Source: Centrapalus pauciflorus (taxonomy: Eukaryota; Streptophyta; Magnoliopsida; Asterales; Asteraceae). From it: DNA of 64,000 bases. This document shows, in pieces, positions 45,416 to 56,345 of the stretch. Position numbers and translations under genes: made by a program. Where the stretch lies: assembly GCA_020465985.1 (NCBI GenBank), contig JAANYP010001768.1:1-64000 (forward strand), given 5' to 3'. Within the stretch, counting starts at the first letter, position 1; each line of letters begins with the position of its first letter. The notes under the pieces were generated by a model, which saw only the letters and a program-made list of their open reading frames with translations, searched no databases and was not told the DNA's origin.

Positions 45416-47779
45416 TTACAATTGTGAAAGTTTCTGCTTTATTGCCTTTGTGAAAACTCTTTTCAACTCCTCTTTATCACAGTTAATCTTCATTGAGCTT
45501 ATTTGGAGTAGCCAAGCCTTTGGCAGATTGAGAAATTCAAAATTGTAGAACCTGCTGGATCCGTCTGCATGCTTGAGTCTATATGTCATGTTTTTAGCAT
45601 ATACATCAACCTGTACAATCTTCATATCCTTGGCAGCTTCTATTTCTACTCTTGTAGACTCTGGATTAAAAATGCTTCTAAGATCTTTTACATTTCTTTG
45701 AACCCAGACACATTGAGATCTTGAATGGCTAACAGTTCCAATACGATGCAATTTTGTCAGATCATCTCTGGTTAGCCTTTGTGCCATCTGAGCTAGGCTC
45801 TTATATTCTTCTTCTGGACCAGCCTCTCTTCTGATTACAAAATGATAGTCCAAATCAATGTCATCCATTGATTTAGCATACCAGTAAGTAATAGGCAGTT
45901 TAGAGAAGTCATACTGATCCAGGGCCTTTTCGATTTCCATTGCCTTTTGAAGTTGTTGTTCAAACAACACTCTCTTAACGTGATCAATCTTTGCTTGATG
46001 AGGAGGATCACTAGCTACAGCTTGAACGGGTTCTTGTTGACATTGGACTTGTTGGGAGACTTTGGCTGCTTCTTATTTTTCCTTCTCCTTGTCATATAAG
46101 GCCTGATGCTTTTCTGTTGACCATGACTGAGCCATTACTCTTGATAGTCCAACTGATGCAGAGAAGTTTTTCAAAAATTTTCTATGTTCTGCCTTTGAAT
46201 GCCCTGTTGGCATTTTCCTTTTCTTCTGATTTTGCTTGACCACAAACCCTCTTAGATAGGAACCTAAGGTTTCATCATCTTTCATTTGTTCATGAGTTTG
46301 CTGGTCTAAGAGTTCATCCTGTTCTTCTGCTAGTTTCCTTGCTAGTTCAGCATCATGAGCAACCTGGGCTTCTTTAGAAGAGAATTTCATCTTTGGAGAT
46401 TCAATCAGAATGCCTTTGCCCTTGTCTCTGGAGGCTGATGCTGTGGATTGGACTGTTGTGACAGGAGCCTGAGAACCTTCTCTGATGACAACTCTAGTTG
46501 TCCTGATGGGAGCAACTTGAGTTTCTAGACTAACAGCTTGAGTAGTTGTTGGGACTGTTAGCCTAGAAACTGGGACTGTTGGAGGGGCGGTTGAAGCTGT
46601 TTGGACTGAAGGAGGGATCTCCGGATTCTCCCCCTTTTGGGATGCATTGGTTTGGCCAGGTGGACCAAAGACCTTTGCAAGCAGGGTTCGAACCAACCTC
46701 TCAAGCTGTATAATCTTGTTTCCACAGAGTGTGAACCCTTGATGAAAATAGTCCAATCGTTGATGTTGGGCTGCTGTAGTCTGTTGCAAAGCTGTGATTT
46801 GTGCCCCCTGTGCAGCAATAATGGACTTATAATGTTCCAATATAGCTACAACAGGTTTCAGCTGTTGATCCGTTAATGCCATGAGTTGCAGACTAGCCTC
46901 AAGATCTTCAAATGATAGTGGTATTTGAGATCTATCACTGACAGGAATTCCAGAGGAAGAAACATCTGGGCCCCTTTGTTCTTGGTACTGCGGACTTCCA
47001 GAAGGTGCTTGCACACCCTCTGTTGCCATGGGTGTGGTCTTAGTTATGTTGACACTGGCCTGTGCCTCTTGTGCAGAGACATCAGTAGTGTTAGCCTCAA
47101 ATCCCATATGGACATCCTCTAATGGAATGTCCACCTCCAAATTGAGGGTGGGAGAGTCCTCAGTGGGTTCCCTATGGATATTCTGTGCAGAAGTGTCCTC
47201 CTGCACAGGGATATTTGGCACTTGTGCTTGGGCTGAGGAGGAAGGAGCTCCTGAAACCCTTTGTCTTTTGTATTTTAGGAGTGTGGGGGTTGGGGATGTA
47301 TGTGTAATAGATGGAGCAGATGTGATGTTTGTATCATGAGGAGTGGGTTGGGGTCCTGGGGGTGATGCAGTAATGGATGGTTGAGCCTCCTCAGGACCCT
47401 CTCCTCTGTTTCTTAGATTGATGTACAGCATTGCAGAAGGCAATAGGACATCCACATTAAGAAAATTGGAACTTGGTTTTAAAAGTCTTTTGATGGATGG
47501 TAAAGAGTGCCTATGGGAAGCATGTATCCTTTTATGTATTTTAAAATTATTGCAAGATTTTGCAATTTTTTCAGCCAAAATTCGTGGATACATCAAAAAT
47601 TTCCCATTCTTTAGGGCATGATGCCTTAACATCCCCTGAAAAATCATATTTGAAAAGTTGAACTGTTGGCCTGTTGATAGACACACTAGAGCAGTGAGCA
47701 GGCGTTGCACACGGACTGAGACTCTCCCGCCCCTTCGACAGCAATTCCTGCACTTGACGTTGGATCTCCTCATTCCCAA
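45416..47779 (-). pseudogene. ORF3 C-terminal part, element D
   Basis: A 568-codon frame (47779-46073) reads NFSNMIFQGMLRHH ... KNGKFLMYPRILAE, then a long Pro/Thr/Ser/Gln-rich linker and a helical segment. After a TAA at 46070-46072 the same frame resumes to 45416, ending with a domain containing SSRFYNFEFLNLPKAWLLQI and a Lys-rich tail. The end is 93 bp from the PPT. Confidence 0.85.
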
Positions 47780-48224
47780 ACCAACCAGTTCTTTTAGGAC
47801 TTATACATTGCTGAATGATATGCACAAGATATTTCCACTTAGGGGCAAAATGTGCTTTAAAGAAAGTAAAAGAATCAGTAGGGCCCCTATACCCTATTGC
47901 AAAAAGTCCTTCATGTAAGGTAGTAAGAGATAGATCTGATATACCTGAGGCATCTTGAAGATGCAGATGTTGGCATATGGTCTCCTCAGTAATGGTAATA
48001 GGGTTGCCATCGATTGTGGATGCAAAAGAAGTGACTCCATTGAAGGTATTTACCGTGGCAAATTTCCAGAACTGCTCTATATGAGCCATATAGATGGTGG
48101 GATTAACAGTGAGAGCATGATGGATATGGGAACTTCTAAGAAAGTCCATCATGTCATGGAATGGTTGAAGGTGAGTATGTTTGAGAGAGTAGGGGAGGCA
48201 GTTGTGTTCTTTGACAAACTCCAT
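47571..48224 (-). pseudogene. ORF3 N-terminal part, element D
   Basis: Starts MEFVKEHNCLPYSLKH at 48224. Globular domain with HHALTVNP, IEQFWKFAT, ITITEETICQHLHLQ and FAPKWKYLVHIIQQCIS. A frameshift near 47700 passes the reading to the downstream frame. I recall very similar proteins being common in aster-family genome annotations, sometimes under unrelated automatic names (unverified). Confidence 0.85.
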
Positions 48225-48347
48225 TAGAGATCAAGACGGTGATTTAGGGTTTGAATCGACTGTGTGTGAATCACTCAGAGAGAGAAAGAAAAGATCGTTG
48301 GAAGATATTTTTGCAACTGGTAGTTGCAATTGAACGAAACTGGGACC

Positions 48348-48353
48348 TTTAAA
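48348..48353 (-). promoter_or_regulatory. TATA-like TTTAAA upstream of ORF3, element D
   Basis: CCTTTAAAGG on the minus strand about 124 nt before the ORF3 ATG, followed by a CT-rich leader (CTTTTCTTTCTCTCTC). The position resembles the TATA boxes of A and C, but the sequence is weaker. Confidence 0.3.
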
Positions 48354-48601
48354 GGTTTTGACGTTTCAAAAATATCTAGTCCCGCGCACACACTTATAAG
48401 GAATTACAGAATTACCCTGCACACTTAAACAGATCAAGTGAAAACAACTAACAGTTCGAGTAAAATTAACTAGTAGCTTGAGAAAAGACTCAAGCTGTTA
48501 GTTAAAAATTAAGCATATTCTTATGAAACAGTGTCTCCCCCTTAACCAAGCACATGTAATAAGTATGTTTCTCATAAAATAAGAGAATAATGAAAAACAA
48601 A

Positions 48602-49206
48602 TTAATCCATATTAACCATACCAATATTTGATACTAAGAAGGTGAATCTTCCTACATCAAATGGTTTTGTAAATAGATCAGCTAACTGATCATCTGTATG
48701 AATTTTGGTAACTTGGATTAATTTCTTCTCATTACAATCTCTTATAAAATGAAATCTAATATCTATGTGTTTGGTTTTGGAAATTTCACTGGATTTTGTA
48801 CAATGCTTATTGCACTTGAGTTGTCAATGTAGATAGGAGTAAATAGAAAGTTCATACCGTAGTCTCTCAATTGATTCTGAATCCACATCACTTGGGAACA
48901 GCAGCTGGCAGCTGCTACATATTCTGCTTCAGTAGATGAGGTGGAGACAGTTGTCTGCGTTTTGCACTGCCAAGAGACTAGTCTTGCCCCTAGATATTGA
49001 CATCCACCAGTTGTGTATTTTCTGTCTATGTTGCAACCTCCATAGTCACTGTCAGAATAGGCTGTTAGTAGTTCAAGAGAGTCCTTAGGATACCATAGTC
49101 CCAACTGTGGTTGGCCCTTGAGATATCTGAAGATTCTCTTAACAGCAAACAGATGTGAATCCTTTGGAGCACATTGAAACCTGGCACAAACACAAATAGC
49201 AAACAT
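48602..49206 (-). pseudogene. pol: RNase H, element D
   Basis: MFAICVCARFQCAPKDSHL, SDSDYGGC, TEAEYVAAA and YIDNSSAISI are read in 49206-48763, then a frameshift; ADLFTKPF and the pol stop (48602-48604) follow in another frame. Confidence 0.87.
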
Positions 49207-50516
49207 TATATCGATGTGAGATACATTAGTGAACCTATCAAGGATCTACATAAGTGAATGTCCACATCCACGCCATCTTTGTCTGCATCAAGATGCTTGT
49301 GAGTGTCCATTGGAGTGCTAGCGACTTTGGTATCTTTGTAGAGAAACTTTTCCAGGATGTCATTGACATACTTTGATTGACTTATAAAAAGTCCTGTGGG
49401 TTTCTGCTTGACCTGCAATCCTAGAAAGAAGGTGAGTTCTCCCATTGAACTCATTTGAAACTTTTTGTGCATCAAGGTTTCAAACTCCTTGCACAGAATG
49501 TCATTTGTTGACCCAAAAATGATATCATCAACATAGATCTAAACAAGCAAAATCTCTGATTTTACGAACTTTGTGAACAATGTCTTGTCCAGAGTACCTC
49601 TCTTGAATCCATTTTGTAGAAGGTATGAGGACAAAGTGTCATACCATGCTCTTGGGGCTTGGTGGAGTCCATAGAGGGCTTTGTCTAATTTGTAGACTCT
49701 GTCTGGATACTTATAGTCCTCAAATCCAGGGGGTTGACACACATAAACCTCTTCTTCAAACGTACCATACAGGAATGCAGATTTCACATCCATTTGGTAC
49801 ACTTTGAACCATTTGAAGCTGGCAGAAGCTAGGAAGAGTCTGATGGCTTCTATCCTTGCTACTGGGGCAAAGACATCATCATAATCTATTCCTTCTTCTT
49901 GAGTGTATCCTTGTGCTATCAATCTTGCTTTGTTCTTGATTACTACACCTCTCACATCCTTCTTGTTTCTGAAAACCCAACTTGTACCAATTGCTCTCTT
50001 TCCTCTAGGTAAGTCAACTAGAGTCCATACATTCTGAATCTTGAATTGCAAAAGTTCTTCTTGCATTGCCTCAGTCCAAGATGGATCTTTCAGAGCCTCA
50101 GAGGCCTTCTTTGGTTCTAATTGTGACATGAAGCATGCATGTTCAAAGGCAGCTAGACTAAATTCAGGAACTGCTGATTCAGCATCAGTAGACTCCTTGT
50201 GAACCATTGTCCTTGTCTGCACAGGAGTGCGTGGGTCTCCCATTATCTGGTTGAGAGGATGATACTTGTGAACCCTGAGTGTGGGTTCTCTTTCTGTCTG
50301 AAATGATGTTCCTAGATTTGTATCATCACCTTCAGTACCACTTGATGATTCTGCTCCAGTGACAGCTTGATCAGAAGATGAGACTGTTTCCCTATTGGAT
50401 GGAGCTGTCACATCAGGACTTGGGATTGGCACTTCATAATCTGGATTTGTATCATGTTGAGCATCCAGTACCCCTGGTGGGTCACAAGATAGAAGTGGTA
50501 GTACAGTATACTCAGC
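49206..50516 (-). pseudogene. pol: reverse transcriptase, element D
   Basis: 50432-49539 carries WTEAMQEELLQF, GTSWVFRNKKD, ARLIAQGYTQEEG, DYDDVFAPVARIEAI, YQMDVKSAFLYG and ALYGLHQAPRAWYDTL. A TAG at 49539-49541 lies two codons before the intact YVDD (49524-49535). The RT C-terminus (FQMSSMGELTFFLGLQVKQK) follows in 49475-49206. Confidence 0.92.
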
Positions 50517-51611
50517 CTATTTATCAGAATCTTCAACAGTTTGAAACTTTGTGCCAACAGCTTGAATGTGTGTGTGACCAGCATGAGAATTTGTGCTGGC
50601 AGTTTCATCATTGTTTCCAACCGCTCCTGCAGAATACTCAACAAAGCTCAGAGAATTTGTTAGTGAATCTAAATCAAACAACCAATCAGGACCAGTGCCT
50701 TTGACATTAGCAGTGTTTTCATTAAACTCAACATTGGCACTTTCTTCGGTGGTTTTAGACACACTGTTATATACTCTATAGGCTTTGCTTTGAATAGAGT
50801 AACCTACAAAGAAACCTTCTTCAGCTTTACTTTCAAACTTTCCTAAGTGAGTTTTAGTGTGAAGAATAGTGCATGAACAACCAAAAGATTTTAGAAAGGC
50901 TACTAAGGGAACTCTGTGATGGAATAACTCATATGGAGTTTTCCCTTGTGACTGAACAATTTGAACCCTATTTAGCACATAACAAGCTGTATTGACTGCC
51001 TCTGCCCAAAAGGTCATTGGCAGTTTGGAATCAGCTAGCATGGTTCTAGCAGCCTCTATTAAAGTTCTATTCTTCCTTTCAGCTACACCATTTTGTTGTG
51101 GTGTTCTGGGTGCACTATATTGCCTTGCAATACCTTTAGACTCACAGAAACTGTTTAGGATATGATTTTTAAACTTAGTTGCATTGTATGACCTGATCAC
51201 CTTAACTTTTAAGTTTGATTGATTTTCTATCTTAAGGATAAAGGATTTGACTAGCTCAACAGTTTCATCCTTAGTCCTAAGAAAGTAAACCCATGTAAAT
51301 CTGGTGATATCATCAACAATGACTAGACAGTAAGCTCTTTTCTTCAAACTCAAAACAGATGTTGGACCAAAGAGATCCATATGAATAAGATGAAGAGCAG
51401 ATGAGATTGAATTTACCTCTTTGGCCTTATGAGAAGTTTTGTGTTGCTTGCCCTTAAGACATGCTACACAATGATCATCACATATGAACTTCTTTTGTGG
51501 TAATCCTCTTACCAAGTTCTTTTTGACTAAGACATTCATAGATTTGAAGTTCATGTGACACATCCTTCTGTGTCGTAGAGCAGACTCATTAGATGATGCT
51601 TTGGATATCAA
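50517..51611 (-). pseudogene. pol: integrase, element D
   Basis: An open 364-codon frame: HHCC (LRHRRMCHMNF ... CVACLKGK), first Asp in HMDLFGP, Glu in PQQNGVAE. The second catalytic position reads RSYNATKF: Tyr (codon 51186-51188) replaces the Asp seen in A, B and C (RSD(N/H)G), so the enzyme should be inactive although the frame is intact. The tail (50517-50620) carries 21-nt-spaced aacag words. Confidence 0.92.
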
Positions 51612-51617
51612 ACAGCT

Positions 51618-52097
51618 TTAAGTATTTGATTTTAACAAAAGATCTGTGTCCAAACAGTAGACATTGTCCTTCCTTCGTGTTCTAAGTAAAACAAGATTTT
51701 CAGTGATTTTAAAATCTTTTGAAAGGACAATACACTCAGAGTCTGTGAATAGAACAATATTTTGTTTATCACAGATTTGAGACACACTTAGTAAATTATA
51801 CTTCAGCTGTTCAACATATAAAACATCATTGAAGATCATATTGCCTGCTTTAACAGTACCCTTACCGGTTACCTTACCTCCCTTGGAATTTCCACCAAAT
51901 GCAACAAATCCTCCTTTAAAGCTTTTAAAATTTGACAAGCATTCAGAATTGCCTGTCATGTGCCTAGAGCATCCACTATCCATGTGCCATCTTGTTTTAT
52001 GTTGGGTCCTGTGCGTGCCCTGCACAAAAAATAGCTTAGTTAGTAGTGGAGTAAACCCAAACCAAATTGGTTTTTGGTTGTCCTTGTGCATTGACAT
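51618..52097 (-). pseudogene. pol: protease and pre-integrase, element D
   Basis: WHMDSGCSRHMTGNSECLSN (DSG protease), LKYNLLSVSQICDK, NVYCLDTDLL. A single stop at 51618-51620 separates it from integrase. Confidence 0.88.
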
Positions 52098-52166
52098 AAC
52101 TAAACACTGTTTGTGTCTTTTTAAACTTAGTGAGATCCACTGGTGGATTTTGTGAAGAGTATTTAG

Positions 52167-52533
52167 TTATGACATGAGGTATCCAGGTGTTCTTTCCAAC
52201 CTTTTCATTAACAGTCTCAGATGATCCACAACCAGTTCCAGTTTAAGGCTTAGCAGTTTGAACTGAGTTTTTAGTGCTAACAGCTTCAGAGTTAGCACTA
52301 CCAGTTCCAACTTTACACTTAACAGTCTCAACATTTGCATCAACAGTTTGATCTGTGTTTTTGCCTTTAACACGCCATATCTTTTTACTGTTTGCTTTGG
52401 ATTTTGCTAAAACTTGTTTTTGGTGTGTAGGCTGTCTTTTGTTGACTTTTAAGAACCTGTGGTCAACTGTCTTCCTTGGAACTGGTGTAATAGGTGGTTT
52501 GGCCTTTGAATTTTTTGAGTTTTGAGCAAATGC
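52167..52533 (-). pseudogene. gag-protease linker with 21-nt repeated words, element D
   Basis: Words related to aacagtttga (plus strand) begin at 52212, 52233, 52254, 52281, 52302, 52323 and 52344: steps of 21, 21, 27, 21, 21 and 21. In the coding frame this is a degenerate 7-residue repeat rich in Thr/Val/Lys/Ser. A stop lies near 52242. Confidence 0.72.
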
Positions 52534-53454
52534 CTATTTTTGAACCATAGTCTGTTTTGCAACAAATGGTTTATATAGACAATTTCTGGCCAAATGGTTT
52601 TTCCTGCCACAATGGAAACATCTTTTGAATGTTTTGATTGGAGAACCAGTTTTGTTAGACCATAACTGGTTCTTGTTCCTTTGATTTCCCCTTACCTGCT
52701 GTTGTGTGGGAAACTTTTGGACACCATGCATTTGGCATGTGCATATTGGAATAGTCTTACCCCTTTTATTAGTTTTTGAGGAAGATGCAATGTTACAGTT
52801 AGAAGGTACAGGAACATGTGGAGCATTATTGCATACATTCATCTTCTCTTTTCCTTTCTCACTGGGGTTTTTGATGAAACTGGAAGTAAGAGGTTCTATA
52901 GGTGCATTCATTGTTTTGATATTTCTCTCAACTTCTTTATACTCACAGCCTTCATTTGAAATTAGTACTTCTTTAGATTCAGGCCTGTCTTCAAGGATAG
53001 GATCTACAGTTTTCATTGTTTCATCTAATGGTTCATTCACAAGTCTATCAGCAACTTCACTCATGGGATGAATGTATTTGTTGTTGTATGGGGGTGGAGT
53101 GGCTTTGTATCCTATACCTTCTTTGGGATTGAGTTGAGATTTTACCCTATCTTTAAATTGGACCTCTATTAGGTGTTCTAGCTTTTGATTTGCCAGCTTG
53201 AAGCTTCCTAAATCTACATTGACAGAATCTATTTTCTTGTTAGCTTCTAACACCTTCTGTTCAACCTCATCTAGTTTCTTATTTAGGGTCTCTATTTTCA
53301 TATTCAGTTCCTTTTTCTCCCACTCATGATATGTTCTATCATGTCCGATCTGGATCTCATTATCCTTATAGTCATTGATCTGTTTTTCAAGATCTTCTGT
53401 AGCCTGCATGTACTCATATCTCCTTTCTTCCATCTTAGCTAGAGTTTTGCACAT
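52534..53454 (-). pseudogene. gag coiled coil and second zinc knuckle, element D
   Basis: Opens with a strong coiled coil (EERRYEYMQATEDLEKQIND, LNMKIETLNKKLDEVEQKVL), then a Pro/Lys linker and CFHCGRKNHLARNC (52579-52620), a complete CX2CX4HX4C. 306 codons open. Confidence 0.85.
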
Positions 53455-54717
53455 GCTCTCATTATGATCTCTGTACTTTTTTTAACCATATTTTTGCATG
53501 TTTGAGAACAGAGTTTAGCATTTCCCTCAGATGGTAGTTCAGTGAAAGTGACATTAGATGTTTCTGCCATAAGAGCTTGATTTAGAAACTCCTCTTCTGT
53601 CTGATCACTCCCGTCAAACACATTGTCTTCTTGAGAGACAAGAGCTTGTGATAATGAAGTTTGATTTGTTTGTTGGGGTCTTGGTGGCTGCTGACTTTAG
53701 GATCTGCATTCTCTAGCAAAGTGACCAAGCTTGTGGCATTTAAAGCATTCAACTTTTGATTTATCAAATGCTGGTTTGCCTTTTGATCTGGCTTGAAAGT
53801 TTGGTCTGCCAGTTCTTTTCAGAAATCTTTTGGCCCTCATAGTCAACATAGCATGCTGCCATTTCAAGTCCATCTCTTCTAAATCATCTGGATGGATTTG
53901 TTCTAAATCTTCAGCATTTAGAGCAAACAGTCCATCACTTGCAACAAAAGCTTCATTATGAACTTCAGTCGAGTTAACATCAGCACCTGAAAAGGAATCA
54001 CAACAGTTTGATTTATCAGTTAATGCTGATGACAGCAGAGCAGTGTTGTGATTGTAAGAAAAGGATTTCTTTTTATTTTCAATCTCAGTTTCAAACACTC
54101 TTAGGTTGTTGTAAAGGTCATCCAACTCTATTTCATCAAGAGTATCTTTGGTTCTCCATTGGGCGGCATAGACTATCCACTCTTCACCAAGTGATCTAAG
54201 GAATTTTCTGTTTACTTCATCTTGATCCAAGCTGACTTTGCCACTCTCCAATTCACCTATCAGCTTATTAAATCTGTCAAAAATCTGAGTAAGGTTTTCA
54301 TTCTTGCCACCAGAAAAGTTTTCATACTGCTGTTTTAAAAGATCTTTTTGATTCCTTTTGGTACTAGCATTGCCAGCAAATCTTTTCTCTTAAGCAATCC
54401 AAAGAGAATGAGTAGTATAGATTTTAAACTGAGGTTGATAAGCATTAGGAATGGCTATCTGTAAGAGAGTAAGAGCTTTCACTTCATTCATTCTAGCATT
54501 TCTTTCAAGTTCAGTCTTTAGAGGTGTTTTTATGGGCTTGCCCTCAGCATCTAGTTCAGGATCAACTACAGGAGGATATTCAACAGCTTCCCATATGGCA
54601 TAATCAATAAATTATGTGCTGTTGAATCCTGAGTTTCCACATCTCGAACTCAGTGGGTTTGAGCATAGGCACTTTGAGTCCTTGCCCAGATCCACTACTG
54701 CTATTTTCAAATTCCAT
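53455..54717 (-). pseudogene. gag, element D
   Basis: Start ATG 54715-54717 (MEFENSSSGSGQGLKVP), with a frameshift after about 37 codons and a TAA near 54390. 54251-53697 is open: RKFLRSLGEEWIVYAAQWRT, acidic region and CFKCHKLGHFAREC (about 53706-53747). A stop follows RECRS (53697-53699); the acidic tail continues to about 53480. Confidence 0.85.
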
Positions 54718-54778
54718 TGCAGAAAAATAAAAATTTTAAAAGAAAGTTTCTGACTTTGAAAACAAAGAAAAACCTGTG

Positions 54779-55432
54779 TCTCTGATACCACTTGTCAAGA
54801 TCAAAATCACCACCTAAGATTAACTGGTTTGAATAAATCAGAGTGAAAACCAATAACCTTGTATTGAATCAAAGTCCAATTAAGAAGTTTGCGGAATAAC
54901 ACTTAATTGTTTTAAGAAAAACTTTCAGAATAAATAACACATAAATATAATCAAAAATCAAATCTTTTATATTGCTAAACTCACTGATTACAATCACCTC
55001 TAATCTGTTTGATTAGACGAAGAACACAGACTATTCTTAGGGTTTTACAACCTTAGAGGCTTGAGAAACTTAATCAAAAAGCAATTACAATTGAAACACA
55101 CGATTACAAAATTTGCATGTACAAACTTACAATAGAAAAACCTATTCTATCTATATATATATAGCCTTCTGATTTGTTTCCTTGAGGAACTCTGATTTCT
55201 CTGGTAGTAGATATGCTTGAATCTTCAAATATAAATCACTTCCTGAATTTCAGCACTTTCTGTTGTTAATCTGTTGAGCAGCTTGAACTTTTAACTCTGG
55301 CTGCTTGAACTTTTGAACTAGCAGCTCGAGCTTACTCAACTAACAGCTTGAACTTTGTAATTACACAGAAAAACTACTCATAGTCTGAGAAATCTAACTA
55401 ACAGCTTGACATACTTAGAATATTTCCCAACA
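54779..55432 (-). repeat. Primer-binding site and 5' LTR of element D
   Basis: PBS TGGTATCAGAGA (54779-54790, minus strand), 2 nt from the LTR end. LTR 54793-55432, 640 bp, with TATATATATA near 55152-55162 and the 21-nt-spaced agcttgaac words near 55280-55410. Followed by gaaga. Confidence 0.95.
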
Positions 55433-55437
55433 GAAGA

Positions 55438-55511
55438 GTTTCCTCTTGCAGTGGGGTGTTGTTCTTTGGGATCGGAGGATGGGGAATGGTTAAGGTGATC
55501 TGAGGATCCAT
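55438..55511 (-). pseudogene. ORF3 first codons, element E
   Basis: ATG at 55509-55511 opens about 25 codons (MDPQITLTIPHPP...) that run straight into the D insertion. The frame at the far side (44671) continues the same gene. Confidence 0.7.
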
Positions 55512-55545
55512 AAGTCCTGTAAAAATGCAACATAGTTAGTTTATC
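55512..55545 (-). promoter_or_regulatory. Splice-acceptor-like signal before ORF3, element E
   Basis: Minus strand: ACTAAC (branch-point-like), then about 18 nt ending TTGCATTTTTACAG, 5 nt before the ORF3 ATG. Element B has TTGCTATTTTTACAAG with CTAAC at the same spacing. Inferred 3' splice site. Confidence 0.5.
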
Positions 55546-55827
55546 AGACTTGTATAAAAATGATACATTGATATTAAGTCTGAAATAAGCATGAATTTGA
55601 ACCCGTCTATTTTGTTTAAAGCATTGGGATTTTTATCAGTAGAATGTAACTTCTAATGAATAAAATCCAAAGTCGATCGTTGAAATACCAATGTTAGAAT
55701 AGACGTGTTCACTCAAACACTTATTTAAACTATAACCAATGGTGCAATAGACATGGAATATTTTGTGGTTTTTGATTTTAGTGAAATACAAGAATGGAAA
55801 ATTTAAAAAAAAAATCGAAGTGTTGAA

Positions 55828-56345
55828 ATTCGGATGAGTAGAATTTCGGATGCACAATGGACCGAATTTCAGGTGCAAGGGAAATTCGGGTGAAACGATC
55901 CAAATTTCTGGTGAAATAGAAATTCAGATGGAATGATGCATGAAATTTAAAACTAAGTATGAAATTAACAACATGGGGGGAACCGAAATTCGGATAGATC
56001 CGAATTTCGGGTGATGGTAACTAATGTGAACACTTGGTATAAAACATGAATGATCAAATTTCGGGTGGAAACCGAAATTCGTATGGACCCGAATTTCGGG
56101 TGGCCGATAAAAATACTTAGTTGAATTCAAAGTATAAATGATATTATATAGAACCATCCGAATTTCGGTGGGTGAACCATATATTATATTTATAATTTTC
56201 CTAAGTATTGTCATGTGATCCGAATTTCGAATGGATCACAAATTTGGATGGGTCCATGGAGTGAAACAAAGAAACTAAAATTTTGTCCATGTGGAAGTTA
56301 TTCGAATTTCGGATGAATACTAATTTCGGATGTATCTGAGTTCGG
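55828..56345 (-). repeat. Degenerate gaatttcggatg array between pol and ORF3, element E
   Basis: On the plus strand the word (g)aaattcgg(a/g)tg or gaatttcggg recurs with ttcgg-equivalents at 55831, 55847, 55870, 55887, 55908, 55925, 55991, 56008, 56062, 56080, 56097 and onward to 56330. Spacing is 16-23 nt with gaps. Same relative location as the second array of element B. Confidence 0.75.

Larger units (their letters stand above)
44672..55432 (-). mobile_element. Element D: complete Sire-type Ty1/copia element
   Basis: LTRs of 639 and 640 bp, flanked by gaaga (44667-44671, 55433-55437). By hand I count about 13 differences between the LTRs, so it is younger than B. Minus-strand order: LTR, PBS, gag, PR, INT, RT, RH, ORF3, PPT, LTR. 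Defects: gag frameshifts and stop, RT stop, RNase H frameshifts, ORF3 frameshift, and an integrase active-site substitution. Inserted in ORF3 of E. Confidence 0.96.
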
